A DNA stretch of 64,000 bases from positions 1 through 64,000 of the forward strand of contig NZ_NEFZ01000002.1 of NCBI RefSeq assembly GCF_002135205.1. The letters are read 5' to 3'. Shown here piece after piece: positions 17,302 through 25,554 of the stretch. This DNA comes from Acinetobacter sp. ANC 4204. GTDB lineage: Bacteria > Pseudomonadota > Gammaproteobacteria > Pseudomonadales > Moraxellaceae. The position numbers and the translations under genes were made by a program. A model generated the notes under the pieces. The model saw only the letters and a list, made by a program, of their open reading frames with translations, was not told where the DNA came from and did not search any database. Within the stretch, counting starts at the first letter, position 1. Each line of letters begins with the position of its first letter.

Positions 17302-18642
17302 ATGATGCAAATGCGTTGGTTAGAACTGCTCTCAACAGTTCGTATTGGAAGTAAAAAACAAAACACAGAATTGGCACGCAGCCCATTTCACAAAGATTAT
17401 GACCGAATTATTTTTTCCCAAAGTTTTCGCCAACTGAACCGAAAAACCCAAGTCCATCCACTAACTCAACACGATGGCATTCATACTCGTTTAACCCATT
17501 CACTCGAAGTCTCCTGCATTGGGCGCTCTCTCGGCATGCTCGCAGCGGAAAAAATCAAAGACGAACTACCAATGTGGATTTCCCCTGCCGATGTTGGAGC
17601 CATTATTCAAGCGGCTTGTTTAGCACATGATATTGGGAACCCACCGTTTGGTCATGCAGGTGAATATGCCATTCGTGAATGGTTTGATGATGCATCACAC
17701 GGCAACTTTTTGGAGAAACTTTCCGCAGAGGAACAAGCTGATGTGCGTCAGTTTGAAGGCAATGCCCAAGGTCTGCGTCTACTGACTAAAATTGACTATC
17801 ATCCTAATGATGGTGGCATGCGTCTAACCTATGCAACATTGGGAGCTTACTTAAAATATCCGTGGCTATCGAAAACCATCGAATCACAAGGCGATACCCC
17901 AGCCAGTAAACGTGCCAAATTTGGCTGCTATCAAGCAGAAAAAGAAATCCTGCAACAAATCGCAGAGCAACTCGGACTGATTCAACTGGGTGAATATCAT
18001 TATTGTCGCCATCCACTGACTTATTTACTTGAAGCAGCAGATGATATTTGCTACGCCCTGATTGACCTTGAAGATGGCATCATTTTAAACATGTTGTCTT
18101 ATGAAGAAGTTGAACCGATTTTTTTAAGCTTGCTTGGTGAATATAGTGCGCCAGTAGAACTCTCTATGCCAGATACCACGTGGCAGCAAAAAATTGCAGC
18201 GTTACGCGGACGGGTGATGAAACGTCTGGTTGAAGAAGTCACATCAGCTTTTGCCAAGCATCATTTTGAAATTTTAAGTGGACAACTGGCTGGCAGCTTA
18301 TTGCAATACTGTGCTGCTGATATTGAGTTAGGCATTAACCGTGCGAAGGATTTAGCCCGCGATAAAATATTTGAACACCCGCAAAAAGCTGGTTTGGAAA
18401 TTATTGCTCATCAAAGTTTGCAAAATATTTTAGATGCCTTTATTCCGCTCACTACACCGCATAAAACCTTAAGTTTTAAAGAGCAGCGCTTAATGGCTAT
18501 TTTATGTCGTTCTGGTGCACACTTTGGCAGTAACCATTATGAAAATATCATGCAGGTCTTAGATATTATTTCTAAGTTTTCAGACCACCAAGCCTATAAC
18601 TTGTCTCAGGAATTACAAGGTAATAAAGCAGGATTGATTTAA
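17302..18642 (+). CDS. dgt: deoxyguanosinetriphosphate triphosphohydrolase-like protein
   Basis: This HD-domain enzyme removes triphosphate from dNTPs, classically dGTP, and influences nucleotide pools. The 446 residues include the metal ligands of the HD fold: THSLEVSCIG (first His) and CLAHDIGNPPFGHAGEYAI (His-Asp plus conserved GNPPFGH), and an OHD-associated C-terminal region. RSPFHKDYDRIIFSQSFRQLNRKTQVHPL is the typical N-terminus. Three closely spaced ATGs (17302, 17305, 17311) could each initiate; ribosome binding is weak for all. Dgt paralogues differ in substrate preference, so dGTP specificity is inferred. Confidence 0.9.
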   Translation: MMQMRWLELLSTVRIGSKKQNTELARSPFHKDYDRIIFSQSFRQLNRKTQVHPLTQHDGIHTRLTHSLEVSCIGRSLGMLAAEKIKDELPMWISPADVGAIIQAACLAHDIGNPPFGHAGEYAIREWFDDASHGNFLEKLSAEEQADVRQFEGNAQGLRLLTKIDYHPNDGGMRLTYATLGAYLKYPWLSKTIESQGDTPASKRAKFGCYQAEKEILQQIAEQLGLIQLGEYHYCRHPLTYLLEAADDICYALIDLEDGIILNMLSYEEVEPIFLSLLGEYSAPVELSMPDTTWQQKIAALRGRVMKRLVEEVTSAFAKHHFEILSGQLAGSLLQYCAADIELGINRAKDLARDKIFEHPQKAGLEIIAHQSLQNILDAFIPLTTPHKTLSFKEQRLMAILCRSGAHFGSNHYENIMQVLDIISKFSDHQAYNLSQELQGNKAGLI

Positions 18643-18768
18643 ACCTCTCATCAGCATCCAATTTGATGATAAAGCCATCAATCTCAACTCAATTTTTCGT
18701 GAGTCTTTTGCCTTTCTGCGCAATGCTCACTACTATGCAACCATTGATAAAAAAGTGAATCACACAAC

Positions 18769-19371
18769 ATGATCGGATGTCTTATTGGTGAAGTCTTCGC
18801 ACTAGAAGCACCCACCGTACTTTTAAATGTAAATGGTGTCGGTTATGAAATTGATACACCACTGACGACCTTCTGCCAACTACAAAAAGGGCAGAAAATT
18901 ACCTTATGGACGCACCTTGCCGTTCGCGAGGACGCTCAACTGCTCTATGGTTTTCTACATCAACAAGAAAAAATCATTTTTCGCACGCTATTAAAGGTCA
19001 ACGGTGTCGGCCCTAAAATGGCTTTAGGTATTCTGTCCACACTCAGTGTCGATATGCTCATTCATACTGTTGAACATGAAGATATCAATACTCTGGTTAA
19101 AGTACCGGGCGTGGGTAAAAAAACCGCTGAACGTTTGATGATTGAGCTACGTGATCGCTTTAAAGCGATGTCTTCAGGCGCAGCGCCAAGCAATTCAACC
19201 GTTGAACAAATCCAGTTCACAGGCAACTCTGCCGTGGCAGAAGCCGAAGCTGCATTGCAGTCTTTAGGGTACAAACCTCTAGAAGCACAGAAATTAGTCA
19301 ATGCTGCAAAAGGTGATTTTACTGAGGCGAGCGACATCATCCGTGCTGCTCTCAAATCCATGAATAAATAA
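18769..19371 (+). CDS. ruvA: Holliday junction branch migration protein RuvA
   Basis: RuvA binds four-way DNA junctions as a tetramer and recruits the RuvB motor. The 200 residues show the N-terminal OB-fold (MIGCLIGEVFALEAPTVLLNVNGVGYEI), the two helix-hairpin-helix motifs (LLKVNGVGPKMALGIL and LVKVPGVGKKTAERLMIEL) and a C-terminal RuvB-contacting domain (EAEAALQSLGYKPLEAQKLV). The length is typical. RuvB follows, but only after a 247-base structured spacer instead of a tight junction. Confidence 0.97.
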   Translation: MIGCLIGEVFALEAPTVLLNVNGVGYEIDTPLTTFCQLQKGQKITLWTHLAVREDAQLLYGFLHQQEKIIFRTLLKVNGVGPKMALGILSTLSVDMLIHTVEHEDINTLVKVPGVGKKTAERLMIELRDRFKAMSSGAAPSNSTVEQIQFTGNSAVAEAEAALQSLGYKPLEAQKLVNAAKGDFTEASDIIRAALKSMNK

Positions 19372-19412
19372 TTCAAATAGACACACCAATACACCTAAAT
19401 TGGATACACGAA

Positions 19413-19588
19413 GGCGACATGGATGTCGCCATGTTGGATTGGGATATAAGGACATATCCTCAATCCAACACAAGATTTACTTGCGGACTTTTAAATATAT
19501 TTAAAAGCCCTCATTTTGATCTTTCAAAAGTAAGGCAATGCCTACACAATGGTACCTAAACACAAATCATAATTTGAGGCTGTGCCTC
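19413..19588. repeat. cluster of hairpins between ruvA and ruvB
   Basis: Several inverted repeats follow one another. They are GGCGACAT-GG-ATGTCGCC (19413-19430), a long dyad with arms starting TGTTGGATTG and ending CAATCCAACA (19433-19470), a 20-base perfect palindrome CTTTTAAATATATTTAAAAG (19488-19507), TTTTGA/TCAAAA (19514-19529), AGGCA-A-TGCCT (19533-19543) and GAGGC-TGT-GCCTC (19576-19588). No T-tract follows the stronger ones. They resemble a composite intergenic repeat inserted into an otherwise close gene pair. An RNA-level role or a non-autonomous mobile element are both possible. Confidence 0.7.
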
Positions 19589-19618
19589 GAAAGTTCAGCC
19601 AGAGATTGATTTAACTAT

Positions 19619-20626
19619 ATGCAAGACCGTCTCATCGGTGGTTCCGAAAAACCCGAAGATCATATCGACCGCGCAATCCGCCCGACCTCACTCGATGACT
19701 ACATCGGTCAACCCGTGGTTCGTGAACAAATGGAAATCTTTATTGGTGCAGCCCGTGGTCGTGGTGAAGCCCTTGATCACACCTTAATTTTTGGTCCACC
19801 GGGACTGGGTAAAACTACACTGGCCAATATTATTGCCCGTGAAATGGGTGGAAACCTCAAGTCGACTTCGGGCCCTGTACTAGAACGTGCTGGGGATTTG
19901 GCAGCCATGCTGACCAACCTTGAAGAAGGTGATGTGCTATTTATTGATGAAATTCATCGTCTTTCCCCCGTGATTGAAGAAATTCTGTACCCTGCGATGG
20001 AAGACTACCAACTCGATATTATGATTGGTGAAGGTCCAGCGGCTCGTTCCATTAAACTCGACTTACCCCCTTTTACTTTAGTTGCTGCAACCACACGTGC
20101 AGGGCTCCTCACCTCTCCTTTACGTGACCGTTTTGGTATTGTGCAACGCCTTGAGTTCTATTCAGTCACTGACTTGACGCATATTGTGACTCGTTCAGCC
20201 AATTTGATGGATGTACCGATTACGCGAGAAGGTTCAGCAGAAATTGCACGTCGTTCTCGTGGTACACCGCGTATCGCCAACCGTTTACTACGTCGAGTCC
20301 GTGACTATGCGCAAGTCAAAGGTACAGGTGAAGTGACACAAGATATGGCGCAACGTGCACTCGATATGCTCAATGTCGACAAAGACGGTTTAGATACTTT
20401 AGACCGTCGTTATTTGAGTATGTTACTTGAGCGTTTTGATGGTGGGCCTGCGGGCGTAGAAGCTTTAGCAGCAGCAATGGCTGAAGACTCAGGTACGCTT
20501 GAAGATGTGATTGAACCGTATTTGATCCAGCAAGGTTATGTGATGCGCACCGCTCGGGGGCGTATCACCACCAATATGGCATATTTACAGTTTGGACTGA
20601 CCCCGCCTGAACCCAAAGACAAATAA
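19619..20626 (+). CDS. ruvB: Holliday junction branch migration DNA helicase RuvB
   Basis: RuvB is the AAA+ hexameric motor that drives branch migration with RuvA. The 335 residues contain Walker A ([12 protein letters not shown]) at about residue 61, Walker B with sensor ([13 protein letters not shown]), the arginine-finger region ([18 protein letters not shown]) and a C-terminal winged helix ([13 protein letters not shown]) that contacts DNA. The N-terminal [11 protein letters not shown] is standard. The dyad-rich spacer upstream means it may be transcribed from its own promoter as well as from ruvA. Confidence 0.97.
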   Translation: MQDRLIGGSEKPEDHIDRAIRPTSLDDYIGQPVVREQMEIFIGAARGRGEALDHTLIFGPPGLGKTTLANIIAREMGGNLKSTSGPVLERAGDLAAMLTNLEEGDVLFIDEIHRLSPVIEEILYPAMEDYQLDIMIGEGPAARSIKLDLPPFTLVAATTRAGLLTSPLRDRFGIVQRLEFYSVTDLTHIVTRSANLMDVPITREGSAEIARRSRGTPRIANRLLRRVRDYAQVKGTGEVTQDMAQRALDMLNVDKDGLDTLDRRYLSMLLERFDGGPAGVEALAAAMAEDSGTLEDVIEPYLIQQGYVMRTARGRITTNMAYLQFGLTPPEPKDK

Positions 20627-20647
20627 AAACATGATGTCATCTTAAAA

Positions 20648-20699
20648 AGAACAGCGAACTGAGCTGCTAGCTAAATAGGGCCACTACATTCGCTGTTCT
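20648..20699 (+). terminator. possible terminator hairpin after ruvB
   Basis: Perfect 11-base arms AGAACAGCGAA/TTCGCTGTTCT enclose a 30-base loop, 21 bases after the ruvB stop. There is no T-run, so the function is uncertain. Confidence 0.45.
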
Positions 20700-20798
20700 G
20701 TATTTGACAGTAAGAACTATACGCCAAAGCTAAAAATTAGCATATTATCAAAATCTTAACTAAGCCTAAGCGCTTTTTAATTTACGATGAGAAGCAAC

Positions 20799-21803
20799 TT
20801 ATTGCATGTTTTTACGTTGCTTTTTTTGCAGGTACATTTGTTGATCCGCGAACTCAATTAAAGGATCAATTTCCAAAGCATCCTCGGGGTAGATTGCAAG
20901 TCCGACACTCGCCCCTATTTTTAAATCTAATTGTTCAAAGCGGAAAGGCAGCCCACACGCTTCAGCAATTCGATTCATCGCTGATGTAGCTAAATCTCTA
21001 TTCGCAACACTGCTGAGTATTACTGCAAACTCGTCACCGCCAAGGCGTGCAACTAAATCCTCTTGTCTTATATTGTTTTTGATGCGATGTGCAATTTCTT
21101 TTAACGCGACATCTCCCATACGGTGACCAAATTGATCATTGATCGTTTTTAATCCATCCATATCAATCATCAAAACACCAATATGCTTTCCGTGTTTCTT
21201 GGCCTGTAGCACGCCTTGTCTTAAATAATCTAAAAATAATGCACGATTGGATAAACCCGTCAGGTGGTCTTGAGTCGCAAGTTTATATAACTCCTGCGCA
21301 CCAAACTTGGTGGCGTGGTACATTGCTGCGGCAATTAACTCTGACATCAAGCTCAAGAGTTGCAAATCACTTTCTTGAAATGCTTCTACATCTTCAGAGT
21401 AAATTTTTAGCACGCCCACCGCTTCACCACAATGAGTTAACGGTACTACAGCCATTGACCTCAGCCCGACTCGTCGGCATGCTTCACGATCCACACGCGA
21501 ATCATTTTCACTATCGGTACAATACAAAGTCGTGTTTTGTTCTACACATAAGCCAGACAAACTATTGAGCTTATGAAGCCGTAGCCCAAGTAAGTGGGCT
21601 GCTCCACCAGATACAGCGCGATACACCATATCGCCATTTTCATCAAGCTCGACTACAGCACCTTTTGCATTGGTGATTTGCTGTGCTTGTTCAGCAACCA
21701 ATGTCATGACTGCGTTGAGATCCAAACCAAGTTTTGCGATAGACGTTTGCGTCTGAATCACGGACATAAGTTGCGATGGTGTAGGTTGGTTGGCGTTGCT
21801 CAT
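20799..21803 (-). CDS. GAF-GGDEF diguanylate cyclase
   Basis: This 334-residue protein probably makes the second messenger c-di-GMP from GTP. An N-terminal GAF sensor domain (about residues 25-155) is followed by a GGDEF domain (about 175-330) with an intact active-site motif ARLGGDEFAVIL. A product-inhibition I-site is present: RQED lies exactly five residues before GGDEF. No membrane segment is visible, so it is probably cytosolic and senses a small ligand through GAF. The ATG at 21803 is preferred to a GTG five codons upstream. Paired GTGATAATCA motifs lie about 113 bases upstream. Confidence 0.92.
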   Translation of the reverse strand: MSNANQPTPSQLMSVIQTQTSIAKLGLDLNAVMTLVAEQAQQITNAKGAVVELDENGDMVYRAVSGGAAHLLGLRLHKLNSLSGLCVEQNTTLYCTDSENDSRVDREACRRVGLRSMAVVPLTHCGEAVGVLKIYSEDVEAFQESDLQLLSLMSELIAAAMYHATKFGAQELYKLATQDHLTGLSNRALFLDYLRQGVLQAKKHGKHIGVLMIDMDGLKTINDQFGHRMGDVALKEIAHRIKNNIRQEDLVARLGGDEFAVILSSVANRDLATSAMNRIAEACGLPFRFEQLDLKIGASVGLAIYPEDALEIDPLIEFADQQMYLQKKQRKNMQ

Positions 21804-22335
21804 AACATCTATAAACACTTACATTTTTGGATTATTTAAAAAAATTATACAATTTGCATCGCATAAACTGAATATTTTCAAGCGATACGCGATCAAATAC
21901 AGATGACACTACCACGTGATAATCACTGTCTTCATGTGATAATCATGATAAATCTTCAGCAATAGACCCCATACCCTTTGGTATGTTGCACCAATATAAG
22001 CAGCCAAGACAACTGCTTCTTTATACACAGCGGTAAAGACATATATGTGCATACAGCCGAGTTAAAGAATTCAAATACGTCCCCATCACCAAAAATAAAA
22101 GCTACTTTCTCAACTAGAATGTGCTTAATGCCACCTATAGTTACACAGTGAAATAGTTGTATGATCAGGAACCCTAATATTTGACACCTTGTGCCATTGG
22201 AGTGAAATCTCAAACTGCTAAACTTCGAGCCGTTACTCCACTTGACGTATCTAAATTTTAAGGCTGTATACTTGAATATAAAAGCGTCAAGGAACCTAAA
22301 ATCAATTCATAAACTGAATAAAACGGAATACCCTC
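21804..22335. other. 532-base spacer with no supported gene
   Basis: This stretch carries the promoters of the diguanylate cyclase gene and ybgC. It contains the direct repeats at 21916-21945 and a single sequence matching a DnaA box (TTATACACA, 22021-22029). A minus-strand frame of 85 codons (21956-22213) starts without a ribosome binding site and has unusual composition. Short protein-like fragments on the plus strand suggest the region may be a decayed gene, but no family can be named. Confidence 0.45.
21916..21945. promoter_or_regulatory. paired GTGATAATCA direct repeats upstream of the diguanylate cyclase gene
   Basis: GTGATAATCA occurs at 21916-21925 and again at 21936-21945, start to start exactly 20 bases (about two helical turns). 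The first copy extends to the perfect dyad GTGAT-A-ATCAC. Spacing and symmetry fit a binding site for a dimeric regulator on one DNA face, about 113-142 bases upstream of the cyclase start. The regulator is unknown. Confidence 0.5.
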
Positions 22336-22743
22336 ATGGCGAATAAATTCGAATTCAACATTCGTGTCTATATTGAAGATACCGATGCAGGTGGCATTGT
22401 TTACCACGCCAATCATATTCGCTTTATGGAACGTACCCGTACCGAATGGCTACGTGCTGCGGGTGTAGACCATTACTGGCACCAAAAAGACTATAATTTT
22501 GTAGTACACAAAATTAATGTGAAATATTCACGTCCAATTTTAATGGATGATTTAATTACTGTTACAGCAAGTGTTGTTTCGTGTAAGGCGACGTCATTTG
22601 TGTTGCAACAAAATATTTATCGTGGTGAAATCATGCTTGCATCTGGCGAAGTCGAATTGGCATGTATCAGTTCAGAAATGAAACCACGTCGCCTGCCAGA
22701 TGAAATTCGTAACCTGATTCTGAAGGAATTAGGACAAGACTAA
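22336..22743 (+). CDS. ybgC: tol-pal cluster acyl-CoA thioesterase YbgC
   Basis: YbgC is a hotdog-fold acyl-CoA/acyl-ACP thioesterase, tied by gene order to the Tol-Pal envelope system and proposed to act in phospholipid metabolism. The 135 residues contain the family active-site segment IEDTDAGGIVYHANHIRFMERTRTEWL, with Asp in DAGGIVYH. It leads the cluster and is followed by tolQ after a short gap, so ybgC-tolQ-tolR-tolA is likely one transcript. Confidence 0.95.
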   Translation: MANKFEFNIRVYIEDTDAGGIVYHANHIRFMERTRTEWLRAAGVDHYWHQKDYNFVVHKINVKYSRPILMDDLITVTASVVSCKATSFVLQQNIYRGEIMLASGEVELACISSEMKPRRLPDEIRNLILKELGQD

Positions 22744-22769
22744 AAAAATTATTGGCACATGTAGTAACT

Positions 22770-23468
22770 ATGGCAACTCAACTCGAATCATCTCTTCAAG
22801 TTTCAGATCTAATTTTACAAGCAAGCCCTGTCGTACAACTGATAATGCTGGCTTTACTTTTGGCCTCGCTGTTTAGCTGGTATCTGATTGCCAAGTTACA
22901 CATGAGTTATAAAAAAGCACAGGCAGACGATGAGCATTTCCAAAAAATTTTTTGGTCGGGTGCTGAGCTGAATACGCTATATAACAATGCGCAACTTAAC
23001 TCCAAACGTGTCGGCCTTGAGGACATTTTCTATCAAGGTTTGGGGGAGTTTTTAAAACTAAAAAAACGCAATGCTGCACCAGCACAAACCATTGAAGGTA
23101 CAGAACGTATTTTACGTGTAGGGCTAAGTCGTGACCAAAGCCAACTTGAACAAGGCTTAGGTGCTTTGGCCAGCATTGGTTCTGTTGCCCCTTATGTTGG
23201 TTTATTTGGTACCGTGTGGGGCATCATGAATGCGTTCATTGGTTTAGCTGACGTAGATCAAGTCACCCTTGCAACAGTTGCACCAGGTATTGCTGAAGCA
23301 CTCATTGCTACAGCGATTGGTTTATTTGCTGCTATTCCCGCAGTATTGGCATTTAACCATTACACAGGAAAAGGCGAAACGGTTTACTCCGATCGTGCTT
23401 TATTTGCAGAAGAAATGGTTGCGTTATTACAACGTCAGTCTTTGGGTGAAACTAAGGAACATGACTAA
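22770..23468 (+). CDS. tolQ: Tol-Pal system inner membrane protein TolQ
   Basis: TolQ is the ExbB/MotA-like subunit that, with TolR, uses the proton gradient to energise TolA during outer membrane constriction. This 232-residue protein has one N-terminal membrane helix (VVQLIMLALLLASLFSWYLI), a cytoplasmic loop, and two C-terminal helices containing GSVAPYVGLFGTVWGIMNAF and ALIATAIGLFAAIPAVLAFN, the conserved channel region. The ATG at 22770 fits the family N-terminus better than the TTG at 22752. Its stop shares a base with the tolR ATG (TAATG), indicating translational coupling. Confidence 0.96.
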   Translation: MATQLESSLQVSDLILQASPVVQLIMLALLLASLFSWYLIAKLHMSYKKAQADDEHFQKIFWSGAELNTLYNNAQLNSKRVGLEDIFYQGLGEFLKLKKRNAAPAQTIEGTERILRVGLSRDQSQLEQGLGALASIGSVAPYVGLFGTVWGIMNAFIGLADVDQVTLATVAPGIAEALIATAIGLFAAIPAVLAFNHYTGKGETVYSDRALFAEEMVALLQRQSLGETKEHD

Positions 23469-23920
23469 TGGCAATTCAACGTTCAGGACGCTTCGAGCGC
23501 ATTAAAAAACCACTAAAAAGTGAGATGAACGTCGTCCCATATATTGACGTCATGCTCGTATTATTAGTCATCTTCATGGTGACTGCACCCATGATTACCA
23601 GTGGCATCAATGTCGATCTGCCACAAGCCAATGGCAATCCTATTGAATCAAAAGATGCACCTGCAATGGTCAGCTTAGATAAAGAAGGTCGCTATTTTCT
23701 TAAATATAAAACGCATAGTTCAACTGAACCTTTGGCTTTATCTGAATTGACGTCTATTTTAAGTGAAGCACAACAACAAGCTCAGGCTGAAAACAAAACT
23801 TTAACTGTTGTTGTAGAAGGTGAACAGTCTCGCTCTTATGGCGAAGTCATGTCACTTATGAACAGTCTACAAGAAGCGGGTCTCACCCAAGTTGGATTAC
23901 TCACAGAGCCATTAAAGTAA
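23468..23920 (+). CDS. tolR: Tol-Pal system protein TolR
   Basis: TolR is the ExbD-like partner of TolQ, with one transmembrane helix and a periplasmic domain. In this 150-residue protein the helix contains the key proton-coupling aspartate: EMNVVPYIDVMLVLLVIFMV. The periplasmic part ends with GEVMSLMNSLQEAGLTQVGLLTEP, the usual dimerisation region. It overlaps tolQ by one base and is followed three bases later by tolA. Confidence 0.96.
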   Translation: MAIQRSGRFERIKKPLKSEMNVVPYIDVMLVLLVIFMVTAPMITSGINVDLPQANGNPIESKDAPAMVSLDKEGRYFLKYKTHSSTEPLALSELTSILSEAQQQAQAENKTLTVVVEGEQSRSYGEVMSLMNSLQEAGLTQVGLLTEPLK

Positions 23921-23923
23921 TTT

Positions 23924-25231
23924 ATGAAAGATTTTAAAAAGCCACCTTTTAAACAAAAAGCCATCGCGCTTGGATTTACCTTTGGTATCCATGTGATTGC
24001 TGTTGTTGGCTTACTTTATCTTGGTATGAGTAAACCACCTGAGCCACCGAAGCAAATCAAGACTGTTCTGATTAAACCCGAGGACTTAAAGCCTGTTACA
24101 CTTGAAGAAACAGAGTTTACTGAAACAGCACATGAAAATGTAGCCAAAGAAATCACACAAACGGCTCCCCCCACTGTAGAGCCTGCACCTGTTATTCCAA
24201 CCACACCACCTATAACACCCGTTGTGCCAAAGGTCGATACTCAAAAAGCAGCTGCGGATGCCAAAGCCGCTGAAGCAGCAGCGCGTAAAGCAGAAATGCA
24301 AAAGCAGTTAGAGGCACGTGCGAAGGCTGAAGCTGAAAAACTTAAAGCACAGCAAGAGCGTGCCGAAGCCCGAGCTGCCGAACAAGCGAAAGCTGCTGAA
24401 AGAGCCAAACTGGATGCTGCCACAAAAGCCGAAGCAGATGCAAAACACCGAGCAAACTTAGAAGCATTGAAAAAAGCGGAAGCTGTACAAAAAGCGAAGC
24501 TTGAAGCACAGAAGAAAGCTGATCTCGCTAAAAAGCAGCAACAAATTACTGATGCCAATAAAGCTAAAGCTACGGCGGATGCAAAGGCCAAAGCGGATGC
24601 AGATAAAGCCAAGGCTGCCGCTGATGCAAAACGTAAAGCCGATGCAGACAAAGCAAAAGTCGCCGCTGATGCGAAGGCTAAAGCAGATGCCGATAAAGCC
24701 AAGGCAAATGCCGATGCTAAAGCTAAAGCAGATGCAGCGAAAACCAAAGCCGACGCTGATGCGAAACGTAAGGCCGATGCGGATAAAGCTAAGGCAAATG
24801 CTGATGCAAAAGCCAAAGCAGATGCAGAAAAAGCCAAGGCTGCCGCTGATGCAAAACGTAAAGCCGATGCCGAAGCAAAAGAGCGTGCGGCTGAAGCAGC
24901 ACGTGCTTCATCTGCCAAACAGGCAGCCGAAGAAGCTGCACAAAAGAAAGCTGAGGCCAAACAAATTGCGTCCACGGCAAAACGAGACTTTGAAAATAAA
25001 ATTAAGCGTGCATGGGATACCCCTGCCGGCTCAAGTGGGAAAACAGCGACAGCACGTGTGACGCTATCAGATAATGGTACTGTGCGGTCCGTCATTGTGA
25101 GTTCTAGCGACCCAGACATGAAAGCCAGTGTTGAAGCCGCGGTTCGTTCTGCTGCACCCTACCCTATGCCATCAGACCCAGAGGCGCGCAGACAAGCTCA
25201 AAGTTTTACTTCATCATTTACTGCAAAATAA
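23924..25231 (+). CDS. tolA: Tol-Pal system protein TolA
   Basis: TolA links the TolQR motor in the inner membrane to Pal and TolB at the outer membrane. The 435 residues comprise a short cytoplasmic tail, one membrane helix (about residues 15-35), a proline-rich stretch (85-105), a long Ala/Lys/Glu/Asp-rich helical rod (about 107-345) and a C-terminal TolA-III domain (DFENKIKRAWDTP...SFTSSFTAK). Seven consecutive 15-residue units (ADAKAKADADKAKAA type) fill residues 218-322. It closes the first Tol operon and is followed by a terminator. Confidence 0.96.
   Translation: MKDFKKPPFKQKAIALGFTFGIHVIAVVGLLYLGMSKPPEPPKQIKTVLIKPEDLKPVTLEETEFTETAHENVAKEITQTAPPTVEPAPVIPTTPPITPVVPKVDTQKAAADAKAAEAAARKAEMQKQLEARAKAEAEKLKAQQERAEARAAEQAKAAERAKLDAATKAEADAKHRANLEALKKAEAVQKAKLEAQKKADLAKKQQQITDANKAKATADAKAKADADKAKAAADAKRKADADKAKVAADAKAKADADKAKANADAKAKADAAKTKADADAKRKADADKAKANADAKAKADAEKAKAAADAKRKADAEAKERAAEAARASSAKQAAEEAAQKKAEAKQIASTAKRDFENKIKRAWDTPAGSSGKTATARVTLSDNGTVRSVIVSSSDPDMKASVEAAVRSAAPYPMPSDPEARRQAQSFTSSFTAK
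24575..24889 (+). repeat. seven 45-base in-frame repeats within tolA
   Basis: The repeats encode seven 15-residue units beginning ADAK, with A/R at position 5 and A/V/N/D near the end. The DNA copies are similar enough to allow slippage or recombination in 45-base steps, which would change rod length without a frameshift. Confidence 0.85.
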
Positions 25232-25265
25232 AAATATCCCCTGAACAAAATCAGGGGATATTTAT
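25232..25265 (+). terminator. terminator after tolA
   Basis: Perfect 13-base arms AAATATCCCCTGA/TCAGGGGATATTT with loop ACAAAA continue into TTATTTT. It splits the Tol genes into two transcription units. Confidence 0.92.
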
Positions 25266-25554
25266 TTTGAGCACAATATGAAGTTTTTGTAGCGTTCTAT
25301 GACCTAAAAGTACGTCAACTTTATACATCAAAATTATTTGATGTTTCAGCTATTCCATAACCGTTTCCGCACATCTATGACCTTGATCGGGTGATTCCTT
25401 TTCCTATTTACGCTTAAACCACTTAATTCGTACTCACTTTTCACAGTGTTATAACAGATCAATCATAATTTCATGCTTTCAATATTAGAAAATCATGCCA
25501 TTATGTAGAACAATTAAATCCACAATAAAAGACGTTTGTTTGAGTAAATAACGA
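25266..25554. other. spacer upstream of tolB
   Basis: With the tolA terminator, this completes a 323-base stretch without a gene. It should hold a tolB promoter. It contains a short hairpin CATCAAA/TTTGATG (25327-25344) but no clear promoter consensus and no gene. Confidence 0.5.

Noticed and set aside
17090..17310. Overlapping 65-71 codon frames on both strands upstream of dgt
   Set aside because: They have no ribosome binding sites, rare or non-ATG starts and no recognisable family.
21956..22213. 85-codon minus-strand frame upstream of ybgC
   Set aside because: No ribosome binding site, odd composition, and no family; may be a remnant only.
24241..25119. 292-codon open frame antisense to tolA
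   Set aside because: It is Ala/Ser/Phe-rich because it mirrors the repetitive TolA rod; no ribosome binding site and TolA is certain.
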